Positions 8,371-16,388 of a stretch of 64,000 bases of DNA are shown here, in pieces. The notes under the pieces were generated by a model. It was given only the letters and a program-made list of their open reading frames with translations, searched no databases and had not been told where the DNA came from. Made by a program: the position numbers and the translations under genes. Each line of letters opens with the position of its first letter. Position 1 is the first letter of the stretch. The stretch is taken from contig NZ_PPEI02000002.1 of the NCBI RefSeq assembly GCF_002899895.1, positions 744,001 to 808,000 of the forward strand. Direction: 5' to 3'. Source of the stretch: Chryseobacterium oncorhynchi. Its GTDB lineage: Bacteria; Bacteroidota; Bacteroidia; Flavobacteriales; Weeksellaceae.

Positions 8371-9477
8371 TCAGATCATTTCTGCGACCAACTCACCAAT
8401 CTTTGGAGCTAAGGCAACTCCCATTCCTGAAAGTCTTACCGCACAAAACTGTTTTTCTGAAACCTGTTTTACGATGGGTGTTTTTTCTGTACCCATAGCC
8501 ATGATTCCGGACCAACGGAGGGCAATCTTGAATTCATAATCTGGCAGAACAACTTCTTGTAAAAAAGTTTCTAAATGATTTTGGAGAAATTCTGTGGTTT
8601 CAAAGGCTGTAGTTTCTTCAGTTTTAAAATCCTGATTTCGTCCACCACCTAGTAATATTCTATTTCCTAAATTTCTAAAGTAATAAAACCCCTCATCGTA
8701 ATGGAAAGTTCCTTTTAATTTTAAATTTTCTATAGGTTCGGTCAATAAGATCTGTCCGCGAGCAGGAATTATATTTTCATTCTCAAGAAATTTTGAACTG
8801 AAGGCATTAGTGCAATGTACCAGCGCATCAGCTTTTACAGAAAGATCTTCCGATAGATAAATTTCAACCTCGCCTGAGCTCTCCTCAATTTTCTTCACCT
8901 CTGTTCCTAATAAAAACTCAATCTTCAGCTCATGACACTTCTCTGTAAGTTTCTGTAATAACTTCCCCGAGTGCAAACTTCCCTCACAAGGGTTTTCAAT
9001 TAAAAACTGAGATTTTCCTAGTCCAAAGTTCTTTATTTTATTCTGTTTCAAGGTATATGTCTGCTGTAGCCCTGTTATAGATTTCAATTGAACATTCACC
9101 TCATCCAGATGTAACAAAGGTTGCTCATTATTCAATATTTCATAACCACCGCTGAGTTCAAAATCTATTTCATCACTTTTAAAATAGTGTCTAATCTTTT
9201 GAAGTCCATCAAACCTCATCTGAACAAGATCCAATGTTTTTTCCCAACCCATATTTTGGGAATCTGCAATAACTTCTGTAAGGCTCCCAAAGCAGGCAAA
9301 TCCGGCATTCCTCGTTGAAGCTCCCAATGGAATTGTATTCCGTTCTATAATCAATACAGACTTTTCGGGGTATTTCTCTTTGATAGATATGGCAGTCCAA
9401 AGTCCGGTAAAACCAGCCCCTATGATGACGATATCTCTTTTACGGTAAAAGGTTTCCTGTTCCCAGATACTGATCAT
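8371..9477 (-). CDS. FAD-dependent oxidoreductase (DAO family)
   Basis: About 368 residues from the ATG at 9477; an ATG 42 bases upstream would add a poorly conserved tail. The FAD-binding Rossmann motif appears as VIIGAGFTGLWTA near the N-terminus, followed by an acidic end of strand two (IIERN). GASTRNAGFACFG resembles the flavin-contact segment of DAO-family enzymes such as glycine or amino-acid oxidases. The C-terminal part has GMGVALAPKIGELVAEMI, the usual last FAD contact. It oxidises an amine or amino acid; the substrate cannot be named. The small membrane protein downstream may share its transcript. Confidence 0.88.
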   Translation of the reverse strand: MISIWEQETFYRKRDIVIIGAGFTGLWTAISIKEKYPEKSVLIIERNTIPLGASTRNAGFACFGSLTEVIADSQNMGWEKTLDLVQMRFDGLQKIRHYFKSDEIDFELSGGYEILNNEQPLLHLDEVNVQLKSITGLQQTYTLKQNKIKNFGLGKSQFLIENPCEGSLHSGKLLQKLTEKCHELKIEFLLGTEVKKIEESSGEVEIYLSEDLSVKADALVHCTNAFSSKFLENENIIPARGQILLTEPIENLKLKGTFHYDEGFYYFRNLGNRILLGGGRNQDFKTEETTAFETTEFLQNHLETFLQEVVLPDYEFKIALRWSGIMAMGTEKTPIVKQVSEKQFCAVRLSGMGVALAPKIGELVAEMI

Positions 9478-9569
9478 GAGTGTTTTTTTGTACAGTGTAA
9501 AAAGTATTTGATCATGCAAAAGAGATAAGAATCTAAAAATAGAGCATTTCTATCTTCAAACCCTGAAAG

Positions 9570-10919
9570 TTACTCTTCTTTTTCTCCATTATGATGGAAT
9601 CCAATGGCGCGCCTTGGTTCTTCAACGATTTTATAGGTCTCCAATTCACTTTTCAATGCCTGAATTCTAAAATGAAATTCTTCAAAATTATTAATGATTG
9701 CATCAGCCAGAAATCTTGCTACCTGATCCAGATATTCTTCAGTAAGCTTTGCTGTGGCATCTCTTAAAGCTCCATTCAAAAGATTCTTGTCAATTTTAAG
9801 CTTTTCATTTCGCGTTCTTTGGTAGAGATTTTTAATACGTTTCTTTAAACTTTGGGTAAAGTCAATCAGCATGGTGTTGCTAAAAGCTTTCATTCTTGAA
9901 GAAACGTCATGCCAGAAAGGAAGTTTATCTGCTTTATTATTTTTAAGAATCTTGTAAAGTAAGGAATCTTCTTCAAGCCCTCTCGTCATTGCATATAAGA
10001 TAATCTCGGAGCGTTCTGAAGCATTGGGCGGGAATATGGGAATCATCACATCAAATCTTCCCGGCGCCAGAATTTCTTCATCAATTTCTGAAACAGAGTT
10101 GGCAGAACCTACCATTAGTACTCCTTCTTTTTCAAACTTACCAATGTAATGAAGAATCAGCTCCTGAGCCTCAAGATTGCAAGAAGCAATATCTGTTTCC
10201 GCTTTTCTCTGCATCATAATTTCATCAAAATCTTCAAGGAAAAGCAGCATTTTATTTTCTTTCATCATGGTTTGTAGAAAGTCACTAAAATTAATTTCAT
10301 TTCCATCAATAAATGAAGTTCCCAAATAGTGTTTCTTAACTTCTTTAAACTGATATCCTATAATTTCAGCAATTTTATTGGCCCAAAAAATCTTTCCACT
10401 TCCCGGAGGTCCATATAAAATAATTCCTGCGGGTTTATTGATTCCCCAATCCTTGATCTGCTGGGGATTTAAAAATGGTTCTAATACTGCAGAAGTATAG
10501 AAAAATAAGTCTCTGTATCCTATAAAATCTCTTTGCTGTAAACGGGTCTTATGGCCAAAGTAGTCATATACGAACTTATAGTTCCCTCCCATCTTATTAT
10601 CGATACCATAACTTGAAATAGAAGATTTGAAAAAACCATTGTCGAAGATATTAGGATTGTTATCTTTTATGGCTTTTTCTACTTTGTCTTTAGGCTGGTT
10701 AATTACTTCCGCAATCTGTTCCAAGGTCTTATTCTTATCCAGATCCTTTTCATATAATCTTAAAAAATCTACATTTTCACGGGCAAATTTTTCAAAATCT
10801 TCCTTTACATCAAAGTTTGTACTAACGCAATCTACCAATTCTAGGTCGAAATCCTGTATAAACTGCTTTATGGCTTCTGCAGAAACATTGAGTTCTTCTG
10901 CGAGTTCGATTAACTTCAT
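9570..10919 (-). CDS. AAA+ ATPase with IF2_N-like N-terminal helices
   Basis: 449 residues. The ATPase core has Walker A GPPGSGK at 170-176, Walker B in LLFLEDFDEI at about 225-234, a sensor-1 like VGSANS, and an arginine-finger-like APGRFD. The fold resembles FtsH/Cdc48-type AAA domains. The first 50 residues (LAEELNVSAEAIKQFIQDF) look like the IF2 N-terminal or a winged-helix module, and a second similar helix-turn-helix follows at 64-87 (TLEQIAEVINQPKDKVEKAI). No protease or transmembrane segment is seen. It may remodel a nucleic-acid- or ribosome-bound complex; this is inference. Divergent from the ABC transporter genes. Confidence 0.8.
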   Translation of the reverse strand: MKLIELAEELNVSAEAIKQFIQDFDLELVDCVSTNFDVKEDFEKFARENVDFLRLYEKDLDKNKTLEQIAEVINQPKDKVEKAIKDNNPNIFDNGFFKSSISSYGIDNKMGGNYKFVYDYFGHKTRLQQRDFIGYRDLFFYTSAVLEPFLNPQQIKDWGINKPAGIILYGPPGSGKIFWANKIAEIIGYQFKEVKKHYLGTSFIDGNEINFSDFLQTMMKENKMLLFLEDFDEIMMQRKAETDIASCNLEAQELILHYIGKFEKEGVLMVGSANSVSEIDEEILAPGRFDVMIPIFPPNASERSEIILYAMTRGLEEDSLLYKILKNNKADKLPFWHDVSSRMKAFSNTMLIDFTQSLKKRIKNLYQRTRNEKLKIDKNLLNGALRDATAKLTEEYLDQVARFLADAIINNFEEFHFRIQALKSELETYKIVEEPRRAIGFHHNGEKEE

Positions 10920-11035
10920 AATTCCCTATTAGTTCTATCAAATTTAATGTATTTACATTTAAATTTATATTGATTTATGATAATTTTGTAACAATATCTA
11001 GTTTAGATAGACTACTACTATGTAAAACAAATTAC

Positions 11036-11938
11036 ATGGAAAAGATTTTATCAGTAAAAAATTTGACAAAAAAATTTAAAAGAGTTGTAGTCAACAATAT
11101 CTCTTTTGATGTCGAAAAAGGAAATGTATATGGCCTTCTTGGTCCCAACGGAAGCGGGAAATCTACTACTTTTGGGATGTTGCTATCAACGATCAATCCT
11201 ACCAGCGGAGATTGGTTCTGGTTTGGTAAAAAAGGTACAGATTCAGAAACTTTAAAAAGGATTGGAGCTATTATTGAACAGCCCAACTTCTATCCTTATT
11301 TAAGTGCCGAAACAAACCTTAAAATTGTGGCAGAAATTAAAAATGCCTCTTATTCAAGGATTGATGAAGTTCTGAAGATCGTTAACCTGTACGAAAGGAA
11401 AAAAGATACTTTCAAAACCTTTTCTTTGGGAATGAAACAACGTCTGGCCATTGCTTCTGCCCTACTGAATAACCCGGAAGTATTGATATTGGATGAACCG
11501 ACAAACGGATTGGATCCTGAAGGAATTATTCAGATCAGAGAAATCATCAACGATATTGCAAAGCAAGGAATCACAATTATCATTGCCAGTCACCTTTTGG
11601 ATGAAATTGAAAAAATCTGCAGCCATGTAATTGTACTAAAAGAAGGAAATTCTATCTACTGTGGAAGAGTGGACGAAATGACTTCCAACAATGGATATTT
11701 TGAATTAAAAGCAGATAACAATACATTGCTTTTAAATACATTAAATGAGCTTCAATGGTTCTCTTCCATCAATCAGGACGGTGATCTTATCAAAGCACAG
11801 ATCCGTGATGATGCTTCAATTTCCGCTTCGGCGATGAATCAAAAACTGGCTGAGAGAGGAATCTATCTTTCCCATTTGACCAAGAAAAAATTATCTCTTG
11901 AATCTCAATTCCTTGAACTTGTAAAAAACACCAATTAG
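11036..11938 (+). CDS. ABC transporter ATP-binding protein
   Basis: About 300 residues from the ATG at 11036; an ATG at 10970 would add 22 unconserved residues. The nucleotide-binding domain shows Walker A GPNGSGKST, the signature FSLGMKQRLAIA and Walker B VLILDEPTNGLDPEG followed by the His switch IIIASHLL. The C-terminal 80 residues are an accessory domain typical of the ABC-2 (CcmA/bacitracin-type) exporters. It powers the membrane protein encoded 3 bases downstream. The exported substrate is unknown; lantibiotic-type or drug efflux are family possibilities. Confidence 0.93.
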   Translation: MEKILSVKNLTKKFKRVVVNNISFDVEKGNVYGLLGPNGSGKSTTFGMLLSTINPTSGDWFWFGKKGTDSETLKRIGAIIEQPNFYPYLSAETNLKIVAEIKNASYSRIDEVLKIVNLYERKKDTFKTFSLGMKQRLAIASALLNNPEVLILDEPTNGLDPEGIIQIREIINDIAKQGITIIIASHLLDEIEKICSHVIVLKEGNSIYCGRVDEMTSNNGYFELKADNNTLLLNTLNELQWFSSINQDGDLIKAQIRDDASISASAMNQKLAERGIYLSHLTKKKLSLESQFLELVKNTN

Positions 11939-11940
11939 TC

Positions 11941-12786
11941 ATGATAAAATTATTAAAACTAGAATACTACAAAAACCTGAACTACAAACCGTTCAAAGTT
12001 TTTACAATATTATATTTTGCTATCCTTATTGCTTTACTTTTCATCGGATTGGTTGATTTTGATCTTTTCGGAGGAACGATTAACTTAAAGGAACAAGGAA
12101 TTTATAATTTTCCGGAAATCTGGAACTTTACCACATGGATTGTTGCTTTATTGAAAATTTTTCTGGGATTGATTATTGTTTTCTCCATTTCACAGGAATT
12201 TAGTAATCGCATGTTCAAGCAGAATACGATTGATGGATTGAGCAGACAGGAATTTATCATTTCAAAATTGCTGACAATAAGCATTTTCACAATTGTTTCT
12301 ACCGTAATTGTATTGGGTATCACTCTATTTCTGGGATATCAATATTCGAATACAACAGAATCCACAAAGGTTTTTTCAGAGATTTTCTTTATTGGAAATT
12401 ATCTGGTTAAGTTATTTACGTTCTTCTGCTTTCTAATGTTTCTTTCCATTTTGTTGAGAAAATCAATCTTTGTATTTCTTGCCCTTTTTGTTTTCTGGAT
12501 TGGTGAGGGAATTTTAACAGCAGTTGAAGTTTTTTCAAAAGTAAAAGGGGTACAGGGTCCACAAAGGAATGATATTCTTCAGAATGACTTTTTTATAACA
12601 CATCTTTTACCATTGGAAAGTATGTCCAGTCTTATTCCTAATCCGATAATGAGATTAAATATGGCTAAAATGATGGGCGTAAAGTATGAGTTCCACTACC
12701 CTACAGAAAGCCTTATCGCATGTCTGGTATGGTCTGCTGTTTTCATATTCGGGTCATACTGGATTTTGAAAAAAAGAGATTGGTAG
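11941..12786 (+). CDS. ABC-2 type permease
   Basis: 281 residues with about six hydrophobic segments; the first follows a short basic N-terminus (MIKLLKLEYYKNL), as is common in ABC-2 permeases. The large loop near residue 200 (VQGPQRNDILQNDFF) precedes the last pair of helices. The C-terminus ends with a helix and LKKRDW, a frequent tail of this family. It starts 3 bases after the ATPase gene and must form the membrane half of the transporter. Substrate not visible. Confidence 0.88.
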   Translation: MIKLLKLEYYKNLNYKPFKVFTILYFAILIALLFIGLVDFDLFGGTINLKEQGIYNFPEIWNFTTWIVALLKIFLGLIIVFSISQEFSNRMFKQNTIDGLSRQEFIISKLLTISIFTIVSTVIVLGITLFLGYQYSNTTESTKVFSEIFFIGNYLVKLFTFFCFLMFLSILLRKSIFVFLALFVFWIGEGILTAVEVFSKVKGVQGPQRNDILQNDFFITHLLPLESMSSLIPNPIMRLNMAKMMGVKYEFHYPTESLIACLVWSAVFIFGSYWILKKRDW

Positions 12787-12885
12787 ACTTCAATGTTAAA
12801 AATTGAAAGATTATTTTTAAAGTGGTTCGTTTCGGATCACTTTTTTTGGCTTAAAATTTTCATTCGGTATCGTCAAAACCTATCC

Positions 12886-13533
12886 ATGAGAAAAATATAT
12901 TATGTACCCGGGTTGATGAGCGCAATATTGATTCCTCTGTTATTATGGTATTATGGGAATCAAAAATTTAACGAAATAAATGTTTCAGTAATAGATATAG
13001 GACTTCCTGCAAAATTAAAGGAAGACAAAAGCAATGACATGTATACTTTTGAACCTGCAAGAAACTGGAATTACAAAAGGATCAAAATAGAATCCGGTAC
13101 AGCTAAACAAAATTCAAAATTATATGTTTCAGAACTGAAAAACATTCAAAAAAGAAACGAGAAAGAATCTGGTATTGAGTTTATTTTAAGTCAAAATAAT
13201 ACGTATGGTGACTTTGTATCTATTTTGAATGATCTGCATATCGCCAAACAAGAACAATATGCGGTTGATATTGAAAAAACAGGACATATTTTTGCCGTTT
13301 ATAGCTATGTTAACCCCAATGCTAAACCTCTCGAATATGAATGTTTACTTTGTAACGATATAATATCTTCAACGGTAATAAGCGCTGATACTTTTGAATC
13401 TTCTATTTATGGGAAAATCTTCAATACATTTACAGTCTTTCCAAAAGATACATATTACATTATTTTTGCATTTCTGATATTTCTAAATATCTCTATGTTC
13501 AGCATTAAAGAACGATTTCAAATGCATCATTAA
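12886..13533 (+). CDS. Membrane-anchored protein of the ABC transporter operon
   Basis: About 215 residues from the ATG at 12886 (MRKIYYVPGLMSAILIPLLL); an upstream ATG at 12793 lies 6 bases after the permease but adds an odd 31-residue stretch. One transmembrane helix near the N-terminus and one near the C-terminus (YYIIFAFLIFLNISMFSI) enclose an extracytoplasmic domain of about 150 residues with no motif I recognise. The position just after the ABC genes suggests an accessory or self-protection role. Product family unknown. Confidence 0.65.
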   Translation: MRKIYYVPGLMSAILIPLLLWYYGNQKFNEINVSVIDIGLPAKLKEDKSNDMYTFEPARNWNYKRIKIESGTAKQNSKLYVSELKNIQKRNEKESGIEFILSQNNTYGDFVSILNDLHIAKQEQYAVDIEKTGHIFAVYSYVNPNAKPLEYECLLCNDIISSTVISADTFESSIYGKIFNTFTVFPKDTYYIIFAFLIFLNISMFSIKERFQMHH

Positions 13534-13541
13534 TTCAAAAT

Positions 13542-13566
13542 AAAAAGGCTGCCAAATGGCAGCCTT
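13542..13566. terminator. Terminator between the ABC operon and msrAB
   Basis: AAGGCTGCC pairs perfectly with GGCAGCCTT around a 4-base loop. The minus-strand side has a clean T-run and so ends the sigma-msrAB operon; on the plus strand the tail is T/C mixed and weaker. Confidence 0.8.
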
Positions 13567-13575
13567 CCTTTCAAA

Positions 13576-14694
13576 TTACTTTTTATCTAACAACGGAAGA
13601 TATTTTCCGTATCCTTTTTTATCCATTTCAGCTTTTGGAACAAACTTCAGAGAAGCACTATTGATACAGTAACGAAGTCCGCCTTTATCCTCGGGTCCAT
13701 CTGTAAAAACATGTCCTAAGTGAGCATCTCCAATTTTACTTCTCACCTCTACTCTGGTCATTCCATGCGTACGATCCAATTTTTCATCAATCATGCTTTT
13801 TGTAATAGGTTTTGAAAAGCTTGGCCATCCACAACCTGATTCAAATTTGTCTGTTGATATAAATAAAGGTTCGCCTGTGGTAATATCCACATAAATTCCT
13901 TCTCTTGTTTCGTCCCAGTACTCATTTTGGAAAGGTCTTTCTGTTCCGTTTTCCTGAGTTACATTATATTGTTCTGCACTTAATTTTTCCTTTAAAACTT
14001 TTTTATCCGGCTTCTGATAGTTTGTTGCCTTTGGAAGCGGGTTAGCTTTTTTCGCCATTTCAAAAAGGCCTGGTTCAATATGACAGTAACCTCCTGGGTT
14101 TTTATCCAAATAATCCTGATGATAATCTTCTGCCTTGTAGAAATTTTTCAAAGAAACAGTCTCTACCATTAACGGCTTATTGTAATTTTTAGCCAGCGTC
14201 TGAACTTCTCCTTTTACAACAGCTTCATCATTTTTATCTGTAAAATAAATACCTGTTCTATATTGGTTTCCGCGGTCATTTCCTTGCTGATCTTTGCTTG
14301 TAGGATCAATCGTTTTAAAATATAGGTCAATCAAAAGTTTCAGATCTACTTGCTCTGGATCATACTTCACTTTTACAGTTTCTGCAAAACCTGTTGTATG
14401 ACTTACCACTTCCTCGTAGGTAGGATTTTGAGTATTTCCGTTTGCATAACCAACTTCTGTTCCTACAACTCCACGAATCTGTTGAAAGAAATGTTCTGTT
14501 CCCCAGAAGCATCCACCGGCAAAATAAATCTCTCTGATGTTTTTATTATCCATAATTTCTTGTTTTTCTTTCTTTATCTCTACTTCATTGGGCTTGTTCT
14601 TTTTAAAAAGCCCGGATTCTGCAGCAAAAACTGCGATACCCAGTATAATTCCGAGTACTATTAATATATTTTTCATATTTAGCTTTTTATTCAT
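13576..14694 (-). CDS. msrAB: Bifunctional methionine sulfoxide reductase MsrAB, exported
   Basis: 372 residues. An N-terminal hydrophobic segment (residues 9-25) anchors or exports the protein. MsrA follows with GGCFWGTEH; the catalytic cysteine is C62, and this part reduces methionine-S-sulfoxide. MsrB covers about 240-372, with SGCGWPSF and the catalytic RYCINSASL cysteine, for methionine-R-sulfoxide. The MsrB part lacks the two CxxC zinc pairs found in many homologues. The fused form repairs both epimers of oxidised periplasmic proteins. Its ATG overlaps the stop codon of the DUF417 gene (TAATG), so translation is probably coupled. Last gene of the ECF sigma operon. Confidence 0.96.
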   Translation of the reverse strand: MNKKLNMKNILIVLGIILGIAVFAAESGLFKKNKPNEVEIKKEKQEIMDNKNIREIYFAGGCFWGTEHFFQQIRGVVGTEVGYANGNTQNPTYEEVVSHTTGFAETVKVKYDPEQVDLKLLIDLYFKTIDPTSKDQQGNDRGNQYRTGIYFTDKNDEAVVKGEVQTLAKNYNKPLMVETVSLKNFYKAEDYHQDYLDKNPGGYCHIEPGLFEMAKKANPLPKATNYQKPDKKVLKEKLSAEQYNVTQENGTERPFQNEYWDETREGIYVDITTGEPLFISTDKFESGCGWPSFSKPITKSMIDEKLDRTHGMTRVEVRSKIGDAHLGHVFTDGPEDKGGLRYCINSASLKFVPKAEMDKKGYGKYLPLLDKK

Positions 14695-15182
14695 TATTTA
14701 TTATTTTGAACAATCATTAATCCAAATCCTAAAAGCATAAGGTCTTTCAATATAAAAAAGTCTGTGACCGGCACTCCATCTACTACTTTCCACATTCCCG
14801 GTGTTGTAAATAAATAGCTTAAAGTCACTAGAAAAGTTACAATCATTCCTATCCCTGCATACTTTTTCAGTACAGCAAATTTCGCACTAAATATGAGTAG
14901 TAAGGCAATGATAATTTCTATCGTTCCGATAAGATTTGACATAGCCTGAACGCTCATAATCTTATATACGAAAAAAGTTAAGAAATGGTTTTCAACCAAA
15001 GGTTTTATAGCGGCAGCTTCAGTGGGAGTAAATTTGAAAATACCAATCCAGAGCAAAATAAGAGCAGCTCCGAAGAGGGAAATGTAATATCCCAGTTTGT
15101 ACGTTGATTGATTTTTACCAGTTGTATTTGTTGTTCCGACCATTTTTTTAAGATTTTGAATTAATACTTTTATTGTTTTCAA
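14694..15182 (-). CDS. DUF417 / RclC-like inner-membrane protein
   Basis: 162 residues with four hydrophobic segments. [25 protein letters not shown] and the closing [16 protein letters not shown] are characteristic of the DUF417 (YkgB) family. In E. coli the family member RclC belongs to the rcl operon, induced by hypochlorous acid. Here the gene lies between an anti-sigma gene and msrAB, which supports a role in oxidative or reactive-chlorine defence of the envelope. The 1-base overlap with msrAB points to a common mRNA. Confidence 0.88.
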   Translation of the reverse strand: MKTIKVLIQNLKKMVGTTNTTGKNQSTYKLGYYISLFGAALILLWIGIFKFTPTEAAAIKPLVENHFLTFFVYKIMSVQAMSNLIGTIEIIIALLLIFSAKFAVLKKYAGIGMIVTFLVTLSYLFTTPGMWKVVDGVPVTDFFILKDLMLLGFGLMIVQNNK

Positions 15183-15224
15183 AAGTATAGTCGGGGCTAT
15201 TTCAAAATCCTGACAAAAATTTTC

Positions 15225-15494
15225 TTAAAAATTTAATTTTTCAATCATTTTATTTTTAAAATCCTGAATTTCAGACTCATTAATTTCAACAGTCTTCTGA
15301 GCAAGCGTCTTTTTAAAGACCTTATCCAATAGGGCCAGTTTTTCATTATACATCCTGCACCATTTACAAATCATTAAATGGGCACCCAACTTTCTGTTTT
15401 CTTTGGCAGAAATAGATCCGGCATTTCGTTTTTCCATGAGCAAAGTTGCTTCGCTGCATGGTAAAAATAGGGTATGTAATATTTTTTTTAACAT
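15225..15494 (-). CDS. Zinc-binding anti-sigma factor (ZAS type)
   Basis: 89 residues, no membrane segment. The motif H39-x3-C43-x2-C46 (HLMICKWC), with an upstream C13, is the ZAS/zf-HC2 pattern of redox-responsive anti-sigma factors such as RsrA and ChrR. Oxidation of such cysteines releases zinc and frees the sigma factor. The gene starts 5 bases after the sigma gene stop, the usual arrangement of a cognate pair. It most probably holds the sigma factor inactive in reducing conditions. Confidence 0.85.
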   Translation of the reverse strand: MLKKILHTLFLPCSEATLLMEKRNAGSISAKENRKLGAHLMICKWCRMYNEKLALLDKVFKKTLAQKTVEINESEIQDFKNKMIEKLNF

Positions 15495-15499
15495 TGTAA

Positions 15500-16048
15500 T
15501 TATAATCTTGAAAACCAGTTAAACTCCAGACACTCTCTAAGCTGTACCCGGCTTCGTTGAAGAATCTTCCAAAGGTTAGTCGTAGAAACATTCAATTCCT
15601 GACTCACTTCGGGTGCTTTTTTTTCTTCCAGGTAATACATTTTCAATAAAATCTTCCATCTAGCAGGCAATTCTTCAATACATTCTTCAAGTGTTTTGTT
15701 GAATTCCTGATTATCCAAAAGTTCAGATTCTGTTGAAACATTCCAGTCATTGATAACATCTTTATTTTTCCACGATCCTGTTTCATCAAAGAAATGATCT
15801 AGCTTTATAGTGGGTTCTGATTTATATTTATTTCGGTAGAAATCAGCAATTTTTCTATTAAGGATAGCCATCAACCAGGTTAAAGGCTGGCTTTTCCCCT
15901 CAAATGAGTCATAGCTTGAAAATGCAGCGATAAAGACATCCTGAACAACATCCTGAGCATCCTCCTTATTCGAAAGCAGGTACAGGGCCTTTTTCAAAAG
16001 AGGTCCGGAATATTGATCGATCCAGCTTTTCAGGATTTCATTTTTCAT
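15500..16048 (-). CDS. ECF RNA polymerase sigma factor
   Basis: 182 residues. Region 2 lies at about 10-80 (DAQDVVQDVFIAAFSSYDSFEG, then PLTWLMAILNRKIADFYR). Region 4 is near 120-170, with ELPARWKILLKMYYLEEKKAPEVSQELNV-type helix-turn-helix sequence. ECF sigma factors redirect RNA polymerase to stress promoters. It heads an operon of anti-sigma factor, RclC-like protein and MsrAB. The same gene logic is known from the Neisseria Ecf/MseR-msrAB operon. Its own promoter looks like the housekeeping type, with a -7 box at 16084-16091. Confidence 0.95.
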   Translation of the reverse strand: MKNEILKSWIDQYSGPLLKKALYLLSNKEDAQDVVQDVFIAAFSSYDSFEGKSQPLTWLMAILNRKIADFYRNKYKSEPTIKLDHFFDETGSWKNKDVINDWNVSTESELLDNQEFNKTLEECIEELPARWKILLKMYYLEEKKAPEVSQELNVSTTNLWKILQRSRVQLRECLEFNWFSRL

Positions 16049-16083
16049 TATGAGAGGATATTTTTATCTTATTCAGATCATAG

Positions 16084-16114
16084 CGAAGATAATAAGTTAA
16101 ATGGAAAGGAACAA
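16084..16114 (-). promoter_or_regulatory. Promoter of the sigma-msrAB operon
   Basis: On the minus strand TTG at 16114-16112 and TATCTTCG at 16091-16084 are separated by 20 bases, close to the Bacteroidota TTG/TAnnTTTG pattern (one mismatch). It lies 35 bases before the sigma start codon. Confidence 0.55.
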
Positions 16115-16310
16115 TTATTACTGTGGGATAAAGCACGTACTTTATATCCCATAAAATTTTAACGTCCTATTTTAATTGTCATTTTTGAGTATGACTTATC
16201 TCAAATGATCAATTTATTCTTCATCCTACCACATTTTAAAAAGGACAAATCGAAATTATAGCCAATATTATGTCTGACATTTGATAAAACATCCTTGAAA
16301 ATATATAATA

Positions 16311-16344
16311 TTGGATATTAAATCACCTAAAAATCTTAAATTTG
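16311..16344 (+). promoter_or_regulatory. Promoter of alaS
   Basis: TTG at 16311-16313 and TAAATTTG at 16337-16344 are spaced by 23 bases, at the upper end of the Bacteroidota range. The promoter overlaps an upstream in-frame start at 16311, which argues that alaS translation begins at 16389. The rest of the 340-base gap between the sigma gene and alaS holds only the sigma promoter and the palindrome listed next. Confidence 0.55.
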
Positions 16345-16349
16345 CATCT

Positions 16350-16364
16350 TATCAAAATTTGATA
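16350..16364. repeat. Palindrome at the alaS transcription start
   Basis: TATCAAAATTTGATA is a perfect 15-base palindrome (7-base arms) starting 6 bases after the -7 box, so it would cover the transcription start. The position fits an operator. No binding protein can be named. Confidence 0.35.
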
Positions 16365-16388
16365 TTAAAAAAAAGCAAAAGCAATACT

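Noticed and set aside
9478-9519. Upstream ATG for the FAD oxidoreductase
   Set aside because: It would add 14 residues (MHDQILFTLYKKTL) before the conserved N-terminus; the ATG at 9477 fits the Rossmann fold spacing.
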